Below are positions 1-5,015 of a DNA stretch of 5,015 nucleotides, in pieces. The notes beneath the pieces were generated by a model that did no database searches, was not told where the DNA came from, and saw nothing but the letters and a program-made list of their open reading frames with translations. Origin of the DNA: an uncultured Ruminococcus sp. (GTDB lineage: Bacteria; Bacillota; Clostridia; Oscillospirales; Acutalibacteraceae); contig CACYBZ010000165.1 of the NCBI GenBank assembly GCA_902772795.1, positions 1-5,015 of the forward strand, read 5' to 3'. Within the stretch, counting starts at the first letter, position 1. The number at the start of each line of letters is the position of its first letter. The position numbers and the translations under genes were made by a program.

Positions 1-2
1 GA

Positions 3-86
3 AAAAATCCGAACGAAGTGAGCCTTAAAAAGTTTTGTCCAACTTTTTCAAAAGTTGGTGGGATTTTTAAGGGCGAAGCCCTTAAA
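3..86. repeat. Nested inverted-repeat element with alternative pairings
   Basis: This short stretch is packed with complementary segments. Positions 39-47 (CCAACTTTT) pair with 50-58 (AAAAGTTGG). Positions 66-74 (TTTAAGGGC) pair with 78-86 (GCCCTTAAA) around a GAA loop. Positions 22-31 can pair with 64-74 with one bulged G, and 3-10 with 61-68. Positions 27-34 (AAAAAGTT) can also pair with 41-48. Several of these pairings exclude one another. By general familiarity, such compact palindromes ending in GGGCGAAGCCC occur as dispersed intergenic repeats in Ruminococcus-like genomes; that is inference, since one window cannot show copy number. Alternatives are a terminator of a gene to the left, or a leader control structure for the downstream phosphoesterase gene. 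No clear promoter is visible between 1 and 133. Confidence 0.55.
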
Positions 87-118
87 CAGTCAGGAAAGGA
101 ACTGGTAGTATCATGAAA

Positions 119-126
119 AAGGAGGA
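119..126 (+). promoter_or_regulatory. Shine-Dalgarno site deciding the phosphoesterase start
   Basis: AAGGAGGA lies 7 nt before the ATG at 134, an almost ideal ribosome binding site. It lies inside the reading frame if the in-frame ATG at 113 is used instead. The ATG at 113 is preceded only by AGGAAAGGA (92-100), about 12 nt away. This favours 134 as the real start. Confidence 0.8.
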
Positions 127-133
127 AAATCTG

Positions 134-1225
134 ATGTGGGCAGTGATTATAGCCGTTATACTTCTGGCATTTGTTTCGGGAGTGCTCTATATGACGGCGT
201 GTGTCGGAAAATTCGGTGCTGTGCGGGTACTCGCTCACGAAAAGAAATGGCTGAATTTTCTGATTTCCTTTGCAATTATCGCTGTTGTGTTTGTCATCAT
301 CGGCTATGCGATGTCGTTTGTCAATGCAGTGACAATTCTGTTAAATGAAGTGATGTTTTTTCTGATATCAGGCGTTATCATGGCGATAGTCAGGCAAATC
401 AGCGGAAAAACATTTACAGTAAACTGGCAGGGGTGGATTGCTCTCGTTTCGTCTGTGATATATCTTATCATCGGCTATTATCTTTGTCACCACGTCTGGC
501 AGACAGATTACCGTCTGCACACAGATAAGAAAATAGGAACACTGAAAGTGGCAATGTTCGCTGACAGTCATATCGGAGCTGTCTTTGACGGAAACGGTTT
601 TGCACAGCATATCAGAACCATCGAACAGCAGAACCCTGACATTGTACTGATACCTGGGGATTTTGTTGACGACTGGTCGAACAAGGCGGATTTGCTGACA
701 GCCTGCGAAGCCTTGGGCAAAATGAAAACAAAATACGGAGTATGGTTTTCTTACGGCAATCACGATGAGGGATTCTACAACGGTCGGGATTTTACCGCTG
801 ACGACCTCGCAAAAGCACTCAGGGACAACGGTATCCATATCATGAATGACGAATATGAACTTGTGGACAATCGCTTTTACATTGTGGGCAGAAAAGACAG
901 TTCGATAAGTGAACGTAAAACCATGGACAGTCTGCTTGAGGGTATCGACACAGAAAAATATATCATTGTTCTTGACCATGAACCGAATGATTACGATAAC
1001 GAAGCAAATTCTTCGGCGGATCTGGTCGTTTCGGGACATACCCACGGCGGACAGCTTATTCCCATTACCTATATCGGGGAATGGTTTCATATCAACGACA
1101 GAACCTATGGCTATGAACGGCGTAACCATACGGATTTCATCGTCACATCGGGTATTGCCGACTGGGCGATACAGTTCAAGACGGGAACAAAATCCGAATA
1201 TGTCATGATTGACATTGCACAGTAA
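134..1225 (+). CDS. Membrane-anchored metallophosphoesterase (YkuE/YaeI-like)
   Basis: The product of 363 residues has four predicted membrane helices (about residues 2-22, 40-62, 65-86 and 100-118) followed by a calcineurin-like phosphoesterase domain (about 135-355). All five family motifs are intact: ADSH (D144, H146), GDFVDD (D176), YGNHD (N209, H210), LDHEP (H282) and SGHTHGGQ (H302, H304). These residues bind a two-metal centre that hydrolyses phosphoester bonds. Positive charges cluster in the loops after helices 1 and 3, so by the positive-inside rule the catalytic domain should lie outside the cytoplasm; this is inference. Known relatives include B. subtilis YkuE, a cell-wall-associated enzyme, and E. 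coli YaeI. The physiological substrate cannot be told from sequence; an envelope phosphoester is plausible. The start at 134 is chosen over the in-frame ATG at 113 because of the strong ribosome binding site at 119-126. Transcription ends at the hairpin at 1248. The family call is firm, the role is not. Confidence 0.9.
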   Translation: MWAVIIAVILLAFVSGVLYMTACVGKFGAVRVLAHEKKWLNFLISFAIIAVVFVIIGYAMSFVNAVTILLNEVMFFLISGVIMAIVRQISGKTFTVNWQGWIALVSSVIYLIIGYYLCHHVWQTDYRLHTDKKIGTLKVAMFADSHIGAVFDGNGFAQHIRTIEQQNPDIVLIPGDFVDDWSNKADLLTACEALGKMKTKYGVWFSYGNHDEGFYNGRDFTADDLAKALRDNGIHIMNDEYELVDNRFYIVGRKDSSISERKTMDSLLEGIDTEKYIIVLDHEPNDYDNEANSSADLVVSGHTHGGQLIPITYIGEWFHINDRTYGYERRNHTDFIVTSGIADWAIQFKTGTKSEYVMIDIAQ

Positions 1226-1247
1226 CCTGAACGCAGAATAAAGAAAT

Positions 1248-1293
1248 ACCGACATCTCACCAAAAGGGGGAAGATGTCGGTTATTTTTATTTT
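1248..1293. terminator. Shared bidirectional intrinsic terminator
   Basis: A perfect 10-bp stem (1248-1257, ACCGACATCT, with 1272-1281, AGATGTCGGT) encloses a 14-nt loop. On the plus strand it is followed by the T-rich run TTATTTTTATTTT, as expected of a Rho-independent terminator for the phosphoesterase gene. The run extends over the stop codon (1287-1289) of the convergent LRR gene. On the minus strand the same stem is followed by ATTTCTTTATT, a weaker T-tract, so it probably also terminates the LRR gene. Confidence 0.85.
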
Positions 1294-2897
1294 GAGGCAA
1301 AGATAATATTGTTTTTTTCGGCGAAAGTTTCGGCATAGGAACCCTTTGAACCGTACATTATCAGATTCGGACAGTTCTGAAAAGCGTTATCGGGAATAGC
1401 CGTAATACTGTCGGGAATAAAGGCTTTTTTCAGAGCAGAACAGCTTTCAAAGGCAGAAGTGCCGATAGTCGTTACTTTGTCGGGAATAGTGATTTCTGTC
1501 AATGCACTTCCCTCAAAGGCATAGTCGCCGATAGAGGTAATGCTGTCGGGCATGGTAACAGCACTGAGTGTACACCATTCAAAACAGGCTTTTTCAATAG
1601 CAGTAACACCGTCAGGAATGGTCAGTTTACCGCTTTTTCCTGTGGGACAGGCAAGAATTTTGGTTTTGTTTTTGTCAAACAGTACGCCGTCAAGAGAACT
1701 GTAAGTATTGTTTTCTGTACTGACGTTGATGGCTGTCATTTTTTTGCAGTTCAGAAAAGCACCGTAACCTATTTTTTTTACGTTCTTGGAAAAAGAAAGA
1801 CGGGTAATATTGCAGTTATAGAAAGCAAGATTGTCAATTTTCTCTACGGTCTGGGGAATGGTATAAGATGAGTTCTTTCCTGTGGGACAGCAGATTAACT
1901 CCGTTTTGTCCTTGTTGAACAGTACACCATTTAGGGAACTGTAAGCGATGTTATTTGCACTGACTTCTATGGAAGTCAGATTCTGACACCAGTAGAAAGC
2001 CAGATTGCCGATTTCCGTAACATTTTCGGGAATAACCAGACGGACAAGACTGTTACAGTAGGAAATGGCAGAATCGCCGATTCTGGTAACGCTGTCGGGG
2101 ATAGTGATGTTTGTCATATGACTACATTCCTTGAACGCAGAATCGCCGATAGCGGATATTCCGTTATTGATGAACACACTGCGGACAATTTCGGTGAGCC
2201 CCTCTGTTCTGGCGAAATCTTTGGGAATTTCTCCGCTCCCTTTAAGATACAATGCACCTGTTCCGTAAAAGGTAAAGGTAATGTCACCGACCGTACCGGA
2301 CTTTATCACACCATACGGATCGCTTTGTGTGGATTGTGTGGGTTGTGTGGGAACAGAAGAAACATCTGTGGCATTGTGCGTATCGACATTTGTTTTTTGA
2401 AATGGATTCAGAACCGCAAACATACCGAGTCCTACGGCGACCAACAGAAAAACAAGGACAATGGCAATGGCAGGAGGTTTCATGGAAGAATGTGTAGCAG
2501 GGGCATTAGTCACAGAAGGACGATAGGCAGGAGCCTGTGGAACAGTACCGTTAAAGGAATAATTGCTTTGTGGAAGCTGTTGACGGGGATAGCTGGTTTG
2601 GGAAAATGTATGGTTTGAATTGTTCTGATAATTGTATTCTGACCAGAAGTCATCATCTTCCGCATTGTGGGAATAATTGACGGAACGGGAAAAATTCTGC
2701 GGAATATGGTTTTCAGGGGGATATTGTGGGGGAGTGTTCCGAGGAACGGTATTCGGGTTTGTAAAATTGGTCTGTACATAGGGTTTCGGAAGATATTTTT
2801 GTATAAGCAGTCTTTTTTCGTTTTCTGTGAGTGCAACCAGTGTTGTCAGTTTTTGCTTTTTCAAATTTTCCGACACTCCTTTTGTGGTATATTTCAT
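1287..2897 (-). CDS. BspA-like leucine-rich-repeat membrane-anchored surface protein
   Basis: Read from the ATG at 2897, the product has 536 residues. Residues 40-140 are rich in Pro, Asn, Gln, Ser and Tyr and look disordered. One hydrophobic helix (about 143-163) follows a Lys, and there is no N-terminal signal peptide, so the tail should be cytoplasmic and the C-terminal part external. A Thr/Gln/Ser/Pro linker (about 166-195) leads to an LRR_5 domain (about 242-512) of roughly 23-residue units with the pattern IPDSVTxIGDxAFxxC. Two copies of an insert module (YSSL-GVLF-K-KT-CPTGK) sit 80 residues apart. The end, YGSKGSYAETFAEKNNIIF (515-533), is typical of BspA-type domains. Such proteins are often linked to adhesion or protein binding; the ligand here is unknown. 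The start is uncertain: TTG 2900 and ATG 2897 lie only 5-8 nt from the predicted transcription start and lack a ribosome site, while TTG 2864 has AAAGGAG 11 nt upstream and would give 524 residues. Confidence 0.88.
   Translation of the reverse strand: MKYTTKGVSENLKKQKLTTLVALTENEKRLLIQKYLPKPYVQTNFTNPNTVPRNTPPQYPPENHIPQNFSRSVNYSHNAEDDDFWSEYNYQNNSNHTFSQTSYPRQQLPQSNYSFNGTVPQAPAYRPSVTNAPATHSSMKPPAIAIVLVFLLVAVGLGMFAVLNPFQKTNVDTHNATDVSSVPTQPTQSTQSDPYGVIKSGTVGDITFTFYGTGALYLKGSGEIPKDFARTEGLTEIVRSVFINNGISAIGDSAFKECSHMTNITIPDSVTRIGDSAISYCNSLVRLVIPENVTEIGNLAFYWCQNLTSIEVSANNIAYSSLNGVLFNKDKTELICCPTGKNSSYTIPQTVEKIDNLAFYNCNITRLSFSKNVKKIGYGAFLNCKKMTAINVSTENNTYSSLDGVLFDKNKTKILACPTGKSGKLTIPDGVTAIEKACFEWCTLSAVTMPDSITSIGDYAFEGSALTEITIPDKVTTIGTSAFESCSALKKAFIPDSITAIPDNAFQNCPNLIMYGSKGSYAETFAEKNNIIFASK
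1635..1700 (-). repeat. LRR insert module, copy 2
   Basis: This segment encodes residues 400-421 of the LRR protein (YSSLDGVLFDK then KT and ACPTGK). It matches the segment at 1875-1940 at both protein and DNA level, for example TTTCCTGTGGGACAG against TTTTCCTGTGGGACAG on the plus strand. The offset is exactly 240 bases or 80 codons, suggesting duplication of a block of insert plus flanking LRR units. Confidence 0.8.
1875..1940 (-). repeat. LRR insert module, copy 1
   Basis: This segment encodes residues 320-341 (SSLNGVLFNK then KTELICCPTGK) and is the partner of the copy at 1635-1700. Similar beta-hairpin inserts between LRR units are common in BspA-type proteins, so the module itself is ordinary; the in-phase 80-codon spacing is the informative part. 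Confidence 0.8.
2876..2882 (-). promoter_or_regulatory. Internal Shine-Dalgarno-like site in the LRR gene
   Basis: On the minus strand AAAGGAG lies within the apparent codons 6-8 of the ATG-2897 frame and 11 nt before an in-frame TTG at 2864. It is the only good ribosome site near the 5' end of the gene, so it may mark the true start. The spacing is somewhat long, and a purine run inside Lys-Gly codons could occur by chance. Confidence 0.4.
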
Positions 2898-2910
2898 CAA
2901 TCTTTCCGTT

Positions 2911-2939
2911 ATTATACCATAAAACAGAAAGAACGTCCA
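2911..2939 (-). promoter_or_regulatory. Sigma-A-type promoter of the LRR gene
   Basis: On the minus strand the -35 box TGGACG (2939-2934, four of six matches to TTGACA) is followed by a 17-bp spacer and a perfect TATAAT -10 box (2916-2911). TG-G immediately before the -10 gives an extended -10 motif. Transcription would begin near 2904, only a few bases before the ATG at 2897. Confidence 0.75.
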
Positions 2940-3004
2940 TGAAAAAATGGCGACGCACTGCCGAAAAAAAGAAAAATAATCTGTTATTATTCTGAACGGA
3001 CGTT
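2932..3004. repeat. Separated inverted repeat AACGTCC / GGACGTT in the divergent region
   Basis: AACGTCC (2932-2938) overlaps the -35 box of the LRR promoter and is the reverse complement of GGACGTT (2998-3004), with 59 bases between the arms. The second arm belongs to a small dyad, AACG-GA-CGTT (2995-3004). A further dyad, AATAAT-CTGTT-ATTATT (2975-2991), lies between them. These could be operator half-sites, but arms this short can arise by chance in AT-rich DNA. Confidence 0.3.
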
Positions 3005-3054
3005 GTTTTGCAGGGGATATATATATTCTGAAGCATAAAAAATGGAATTTGCTA

Positions 3055-3082
3055 TTGTTATTTTTTTTGTTTGTGATAAAAT
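3055..3082 (+). promoter_or_regulatory. Sigma-A-type promoter of pyrB
   Basis: The -35 box TTGTTA (3055-3060, four of six matches) is followed by a 16-bp spacer and TAAAAT (3077-3082, five of six matches). TG-A directly before the -10 gives an extended -10 motif. The expected transcription start near 3089 leaves a leader of about 25 nt, with no room for a PyrR-binding attenuator hairpin before the gene. Confidence 0.65.
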
Positions 3083-3113
3083 GATAAGCGTATAAAGAAA
3101 GGGTGTGGCAGGA

Positions 3114-4181
3114 ATGTTAAATCATATTATCGACCTTGAACTTTTATCATTTTCCGACTTGCAGGAAATTATCCGCCTGGCAGAGAAAATTATGAAAAAT
3201 CCCCGTCAATACAGTGAAGCTTGCAAAGGGAAAATTATGGGAACACTTTTTTATGAGCCCAGTACCCGCACACAGATGAGCTTTCAGACCGCTATGTTAC
3301 GGTTAGGCGGTTCGGTTATCGGGTTTGACAATCCGATGAATTCGTCCGTAGCCAAAGGGGAAAGTCTGAAAGATACCGTCAAAGTGGTCAGCGGGTACGC
3401 CGATATCATTGCCATGCGACACCCGCTTGAGGGAAGTGCAAAGGGAGCATCATTATACAGCGATGTTCCTGTGATTAATGCGGGGGACGGCGGACACCTT
3501 CACCCGACACAGACACTCACCGATATCGTTACTCTGCATAACGAAAAAGGCAGACTGAACCATCTTACTATAGGACTGTGCGGTGACCTGAAAAACGGCA
3601 GAACGGTACATTCCCTGATTAAGACAATGTCACATTTTGAGGGGAATAAGTTTGTACTGATATCCACCAAAGAACTGGGTATTCCGCAGTACATCAAGGA
3701 CATTATGGACGAACAGGGGTGCGAATATCGGGAAGTATCCACCTTGCAGGAGGCTATGCCTGAACTGGACGTGCTATATATGACAAGAATTCAGCGGGAA
3801 CGATTCGGAGGGGAAGAGGAATATCAGGCACAAAAAGGTATTTATGTGCTTGACAGGGAAAAACTGTCGTTAGGCAAGGAATCGCTGAAAGTACTGCACC
3901 CCTTGCCGAGAGTAGATGAAATTACTGTTGATGTTGACGATGACCCGAGATGTGTCTATTTCAAACAGACAGTGTACGGTATGTATGCCAGAATGGCATT
4001 GATACTGCTGACACTGGAGGGAGCAAAGTATACCTATGCCAAAGGAAAGGTTGTCATTGACGAAAGCGGTTGTCCCAATCCGAAATGTATCACGCAGTAT
4101 GAATCCTACATACCGAAAGAATTTCGGAAAAAAGGCGATTATCTGGTATGTGAATATTGCGATACGCATAAACATCAATAA
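3114..4181 (+). CDS. pyrB: Aspartate carbamoyltransferase with C-terminal PyrI-like zinc domain
   Basis: ATCase joins carbamoyl phosphate and L-aspartate to give N-carbamoylaspartate, the second step of de novo UMP synthesis, in the cytosol. The 355-residue product shows the carbamoyl-phosphate site STRT (50-53), the mobile-loop Lys (K81), MRHP (R102), HPTQ (130-133), GDLKNGRTVHS (R163), the aspartate-site TRIQRER (R225) and HPLPRVDEI. These match the E. coli catalytic chain closely and exclude ornithine carbamoyltransferase. Typical catalytic chains have about 305-310 residues; here some 45-50 extra residues follow. They contain CPNPKC (C320, C325) and CEYC (C346, C349), the C-X4-C and C-X2-C zinc pattern of the PyrI regulatory chain; PyrI's allosteric nucleotide-binding domain is absent. 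The ATG at 3114 is preferred to the GTG at 3105 because AAAGGG (3098-3103) lies 10 nt before it, while it nearly abuts the GTG. An AIM24-family gene follows after 23 nt. Confidence 0.95.
   Translation: MLNHIIDLELLSFSDLQEIIRLAEKIMKNPRQYSEACKGKIMGTLFYEPSTRTQMSFQTAMLRLGGSVIGFDNPMNSSVAKGESLKDTVKVVSGYADIIAMRHPLEGSAKGASLYSDVPVINAGDGGHLHPTQTLTDIVTLHNEKGRLNHLTIGLCGDLKNGRTVHSLIKTMSHFEGNKFVLISTKELGIPQYIKDIMDEQGCEYREVSTLQEAMPELDVLYMTRIQRERFGGEEEYQAQKGIYVLDREKLSLGKESLKVLHPLPRVDEITVDVDDDPRCVYFKQTVYGMYARMALILLTLEGAKYTYAKGKVVIDESGCPNPKCITQYESYIPKEFRKKGDYLVCEYCDTHKHQ
4024..4178 (+). other. PyrI-type zinc-ribbon segment fused to PyrB
   Basis: This part of pyrB encodes the tail after the last catalytic-chain helix. 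C320-X4-C325-X20-C346-X2-C349 compares with C109-X4-C114-X23-C138-X2-C141 in E. coli PyrI, and the flanks agree too (CPNxxCI, then CxYC). In E. coli this domain binds zinc and docks the regulatory chain onto the catalytic chain. Here it is probably a covalently attached structural piece; that role is inference. Confidence 0.8.
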
Positions 4182-4190
4182 AAACTGAAC

Positions 4191-4195
4191 GGAGG
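4191..4195 (+). promoter_or_regulatory. Ribosome binding site of the AIM24-family gene
   Basis: GGAGG lies 9 nt before the ATG at 4205 in the short gap after pyrB. A GTG at 4201 is 5 nt from the site but is in another frame, so the ATG at 4205 is the start. No terminator or promoter fits in this gap, which supports co-transcription with pyrB. Confidence 0.8.
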
Positions 4196-4204
4196 TATTT
4201 GTGC

Positions 4205-5015
4205 ATGAGAAATGCAATAGGAACACGGGAAAACGTGAGAGTGCTGGAAGATTTTGAATGTGGCGGTCTGCGGGTAGAAATTCTGGAATATGAAAAACTG
4301 ATGGGACTTACCAATACCTATATGGCACAGCAGGTCTACTTCATGGAAAAACAGCACATTCGGGCAAGACAGATTGCCTTGTATCTCAACAACGACAAGG
4401 TGACGATTGAAAAGGGAGCAATGAGCTATTTTCAGGGAAATATTCAGATGGTCAGCGGTGTGACGGTAGGTAATGCGTTAGGTCGTCTGGTCAGAGGTGC
4501 GGTCACAGGTGAACAGATGGCACAGCCTGAATATACAGGAACAGGTCTGCTGGTGCTGGAACCGTCATTCAAACATTTTCTGGTGCTGGAACTGGCAAAC
4601 AACGAATCCATTATTATTGATGATGGTATGTTCTACTGTGCACAGGGTACGGTAAGAATGAGAGCCGTATCACAACGGTCTTTTTCGTCTGCGGTGGCAG
4701 GCGGTGAGGGACTGTTCCAACAGGAACTGACAGGCCCTGGTCTGATTGTGCTGGAGTCACCTGTGCCGATGTCGGAAATTGATGTTATTGAACTCAATGA
4801 CGATACATTGCGGGTTGACGGTAATTTTGCGGTCTTGCGTTCCAGTGGATTGCAGTTCACAGTAGAGAGAAGTGCAAAGACGTTGATAGGTTCAGCGGTC
4901 AGCGGAGAAGGACTTGTCAATGTATACCGTGGCAAGGGAGAAGTATGGCTTGCTCCTACGCTCAAGATATATAAGACTATGGAAACGGCATTTGCTATGG
5001 GAATGGGCAGTACAA
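4205..5015 (+). CDS. AIM24 family protein (partial, runs off right edge)
   Basis: The frame stays open for 270 codons to the window end, so the C-terminus is missing. It matches the AIM24 (DUF124, TIGR00266-type) family: a central Gly-rich segment (VSGVTVGNALGRLVRGAVTG, about 83-102), GEGLFQQELTGPG (about 167-179) and SGEGLVNVYRGKGEVWLAPT (233-252), all characteristic. A G-x-G-x-(L/V)-x-L unit recurs near residues 112-120, 177-185 and 243-251, in keeping with the repeated beta-sheet fold of this family. There are no membrane helices or signal peptide, so it is probably cytosolic. The name comes from a yeast mitochondrial protein; the bacterial function is not established. AIM24 proteins are commonly 220-300 residues, so little is likely missing. 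It starts 23 nt after pyrB and probably shares its transcript, but a role in pyrimidine synthesis does not follow from that. Confidence 0.88.
   Translation, partial: MRNAIGTRENVRVLEDFECGGLRVEILEYEKLMGLTNTYMAQQVYFMEKQHIRARQIALYLNNDKVTIEKGAMSYFQGNIQMVSGVTVGNALGRLVRGAVTGEQMAQPEYTGTGLLVLEPSFKHFLVLELANNESIIIDDGMFYCAQGTVRMRAVSQRSFSSAVAGGEGLFQQELTGPGLIVLESPVPMSEIDVIELNDDTLRVDGNFAVLRSSGLQFTVERSAKTLIGSAVSGEGLVNVYRGKGEVWLAPTLKIYKTMETAFAMGMGST

Noticed and set aside
39..68. Hairpin 39-58 plus TGGGATTTTT as a simple terminator of a gene to the left
   Set aside because: No coding end is visible at the left edge, the stem is AT-rich and the T-run is short and separated from the stem by GC-rich bases. It cannot be excluded but is better described within the nested repeat.
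368..1336. Long open frame on the minus strand (322 codons) opposite the phosphoesterase gene
   Set aside because: It lies antisense to a gene with all catalytic motifs intact, has no recognisable domain and shows Cys- and Arg-rich composition typical of a shadow frame. It also crosses the terminator hairpin at 1248-1281.
2873..2897. Apparent N-terminus MKYTTKGV of the LRR protein recalls the start of small TSCPD-domain proteins
   Set aside because: Only about eight residues resemble it, no further TSCPD features follow, and these codons may be untranslated if the TTG at 2864 is the start.
2118..2942. Plus-strand open frames (2118-2618 and 2667-2942) opposite the LRR gene
   Set aside because: Both are antisense to a clear LRR and low-complexity coding region, with no ribosome site or domain; they reflect the composition of the opposite strand.
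2975..2991. AATAAT-CTGTT-ATTATT dyad as an independent terminator or operator
   Set aside because: The stem is six A/T pairs in AT-rich DNA, too weak and too likely by chance to call separately.
3114..4181. Ornithine carbamoyltransferase (argF) as an alternative identity
   Set aside because: HPTQTLTD, GDLKNGRTVHS, TRIQRER and HPLPRVDEI are the ATCase versions of the shared motifs, and the PyrI-like zinc tail would make no sense on an ornithine carbamoyltransferase.
4633..4965. Minus-strand open frame of 110 codons opposite the AIM24-family gene
   Set aside because: The plus-strand frame carries AIM24 motifs throughout; the minus frame is Ser/Pro/Thr-rich without a recognisable domain.
1..5015. 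CRISPR array, tRNA, insertion sequence or defence system
   Set aside because: No regularly spaced direct repeats, tRNA-like cloverleaf, transposase or nuclease/toxin-like frames are present; all long frames are explained by four ordinary genes and their shadows.

Overview
The window reads as chromosomal DNA of a low-to-moderate GC Gram-positive gut-type anaerobe, most likely a Ruminococcus-like member of the Clostridia. This is an inference from the strong AGGAGG-type ribosome binding sites, sigma-A-like promoters, a BspA-type leucine-rich-repeat (LRR) surface protein, an AIM24-family gene and a compact nested-palindrome element at the left edge. No mobile-element gene, tRNA, rRNA or CRISPR array is visible.

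Layout: (1) Positions 1-133 hold nested, mutually exclusive inverted repeats that look like a dispersed palindromic repeat or a terminator remnant. (2) A plus-strand gene, 134-1225, encodes a four-helix membrane protein with a complete metallophosphoesterase domain of the YkuE/YaeI type. (3) It converges on a minus-strand gene, 1287-2897, for a single-pass membrane protein with an external BspA-like LRR domain; both end at one hairpin (1248-1293) that probably terminates transcription from both sides. (4) Positions 2898-3113 form a divergent promoter region with a good promoter facing each way. (5) pyrB (3114-4181) encodes aspartate carbamoyltransferase, the second step of de novo pyrimidine synthesis. 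(6) An AIM24-family gene starts 23 nt later at 4205 and runs off the right edge. No intergenic stretch exceeds 300 bases.

The most notable point is that the pyrB product carries a C-terminal tail with a C-X4-C ... C-X2-C pattern closely resembling the zinc domain of the ATCase regulatory chain PyrI, but without PyrI's nucleotide-binding allosteric domain. No separate pyrI follows; the next gene is AIM24-like. The pyrB leader is only about 25 nt, too short for a PyrR or UTP-sensing attenuator. The LRR gene has the reverse kind of oddity: its promoter is so close that the annotated ATG would be nearly leaderless. pyrB and the AIM24 gene are probably one transcript; the other two genes look like independent units with no obvious pathway link to pyrimidines.
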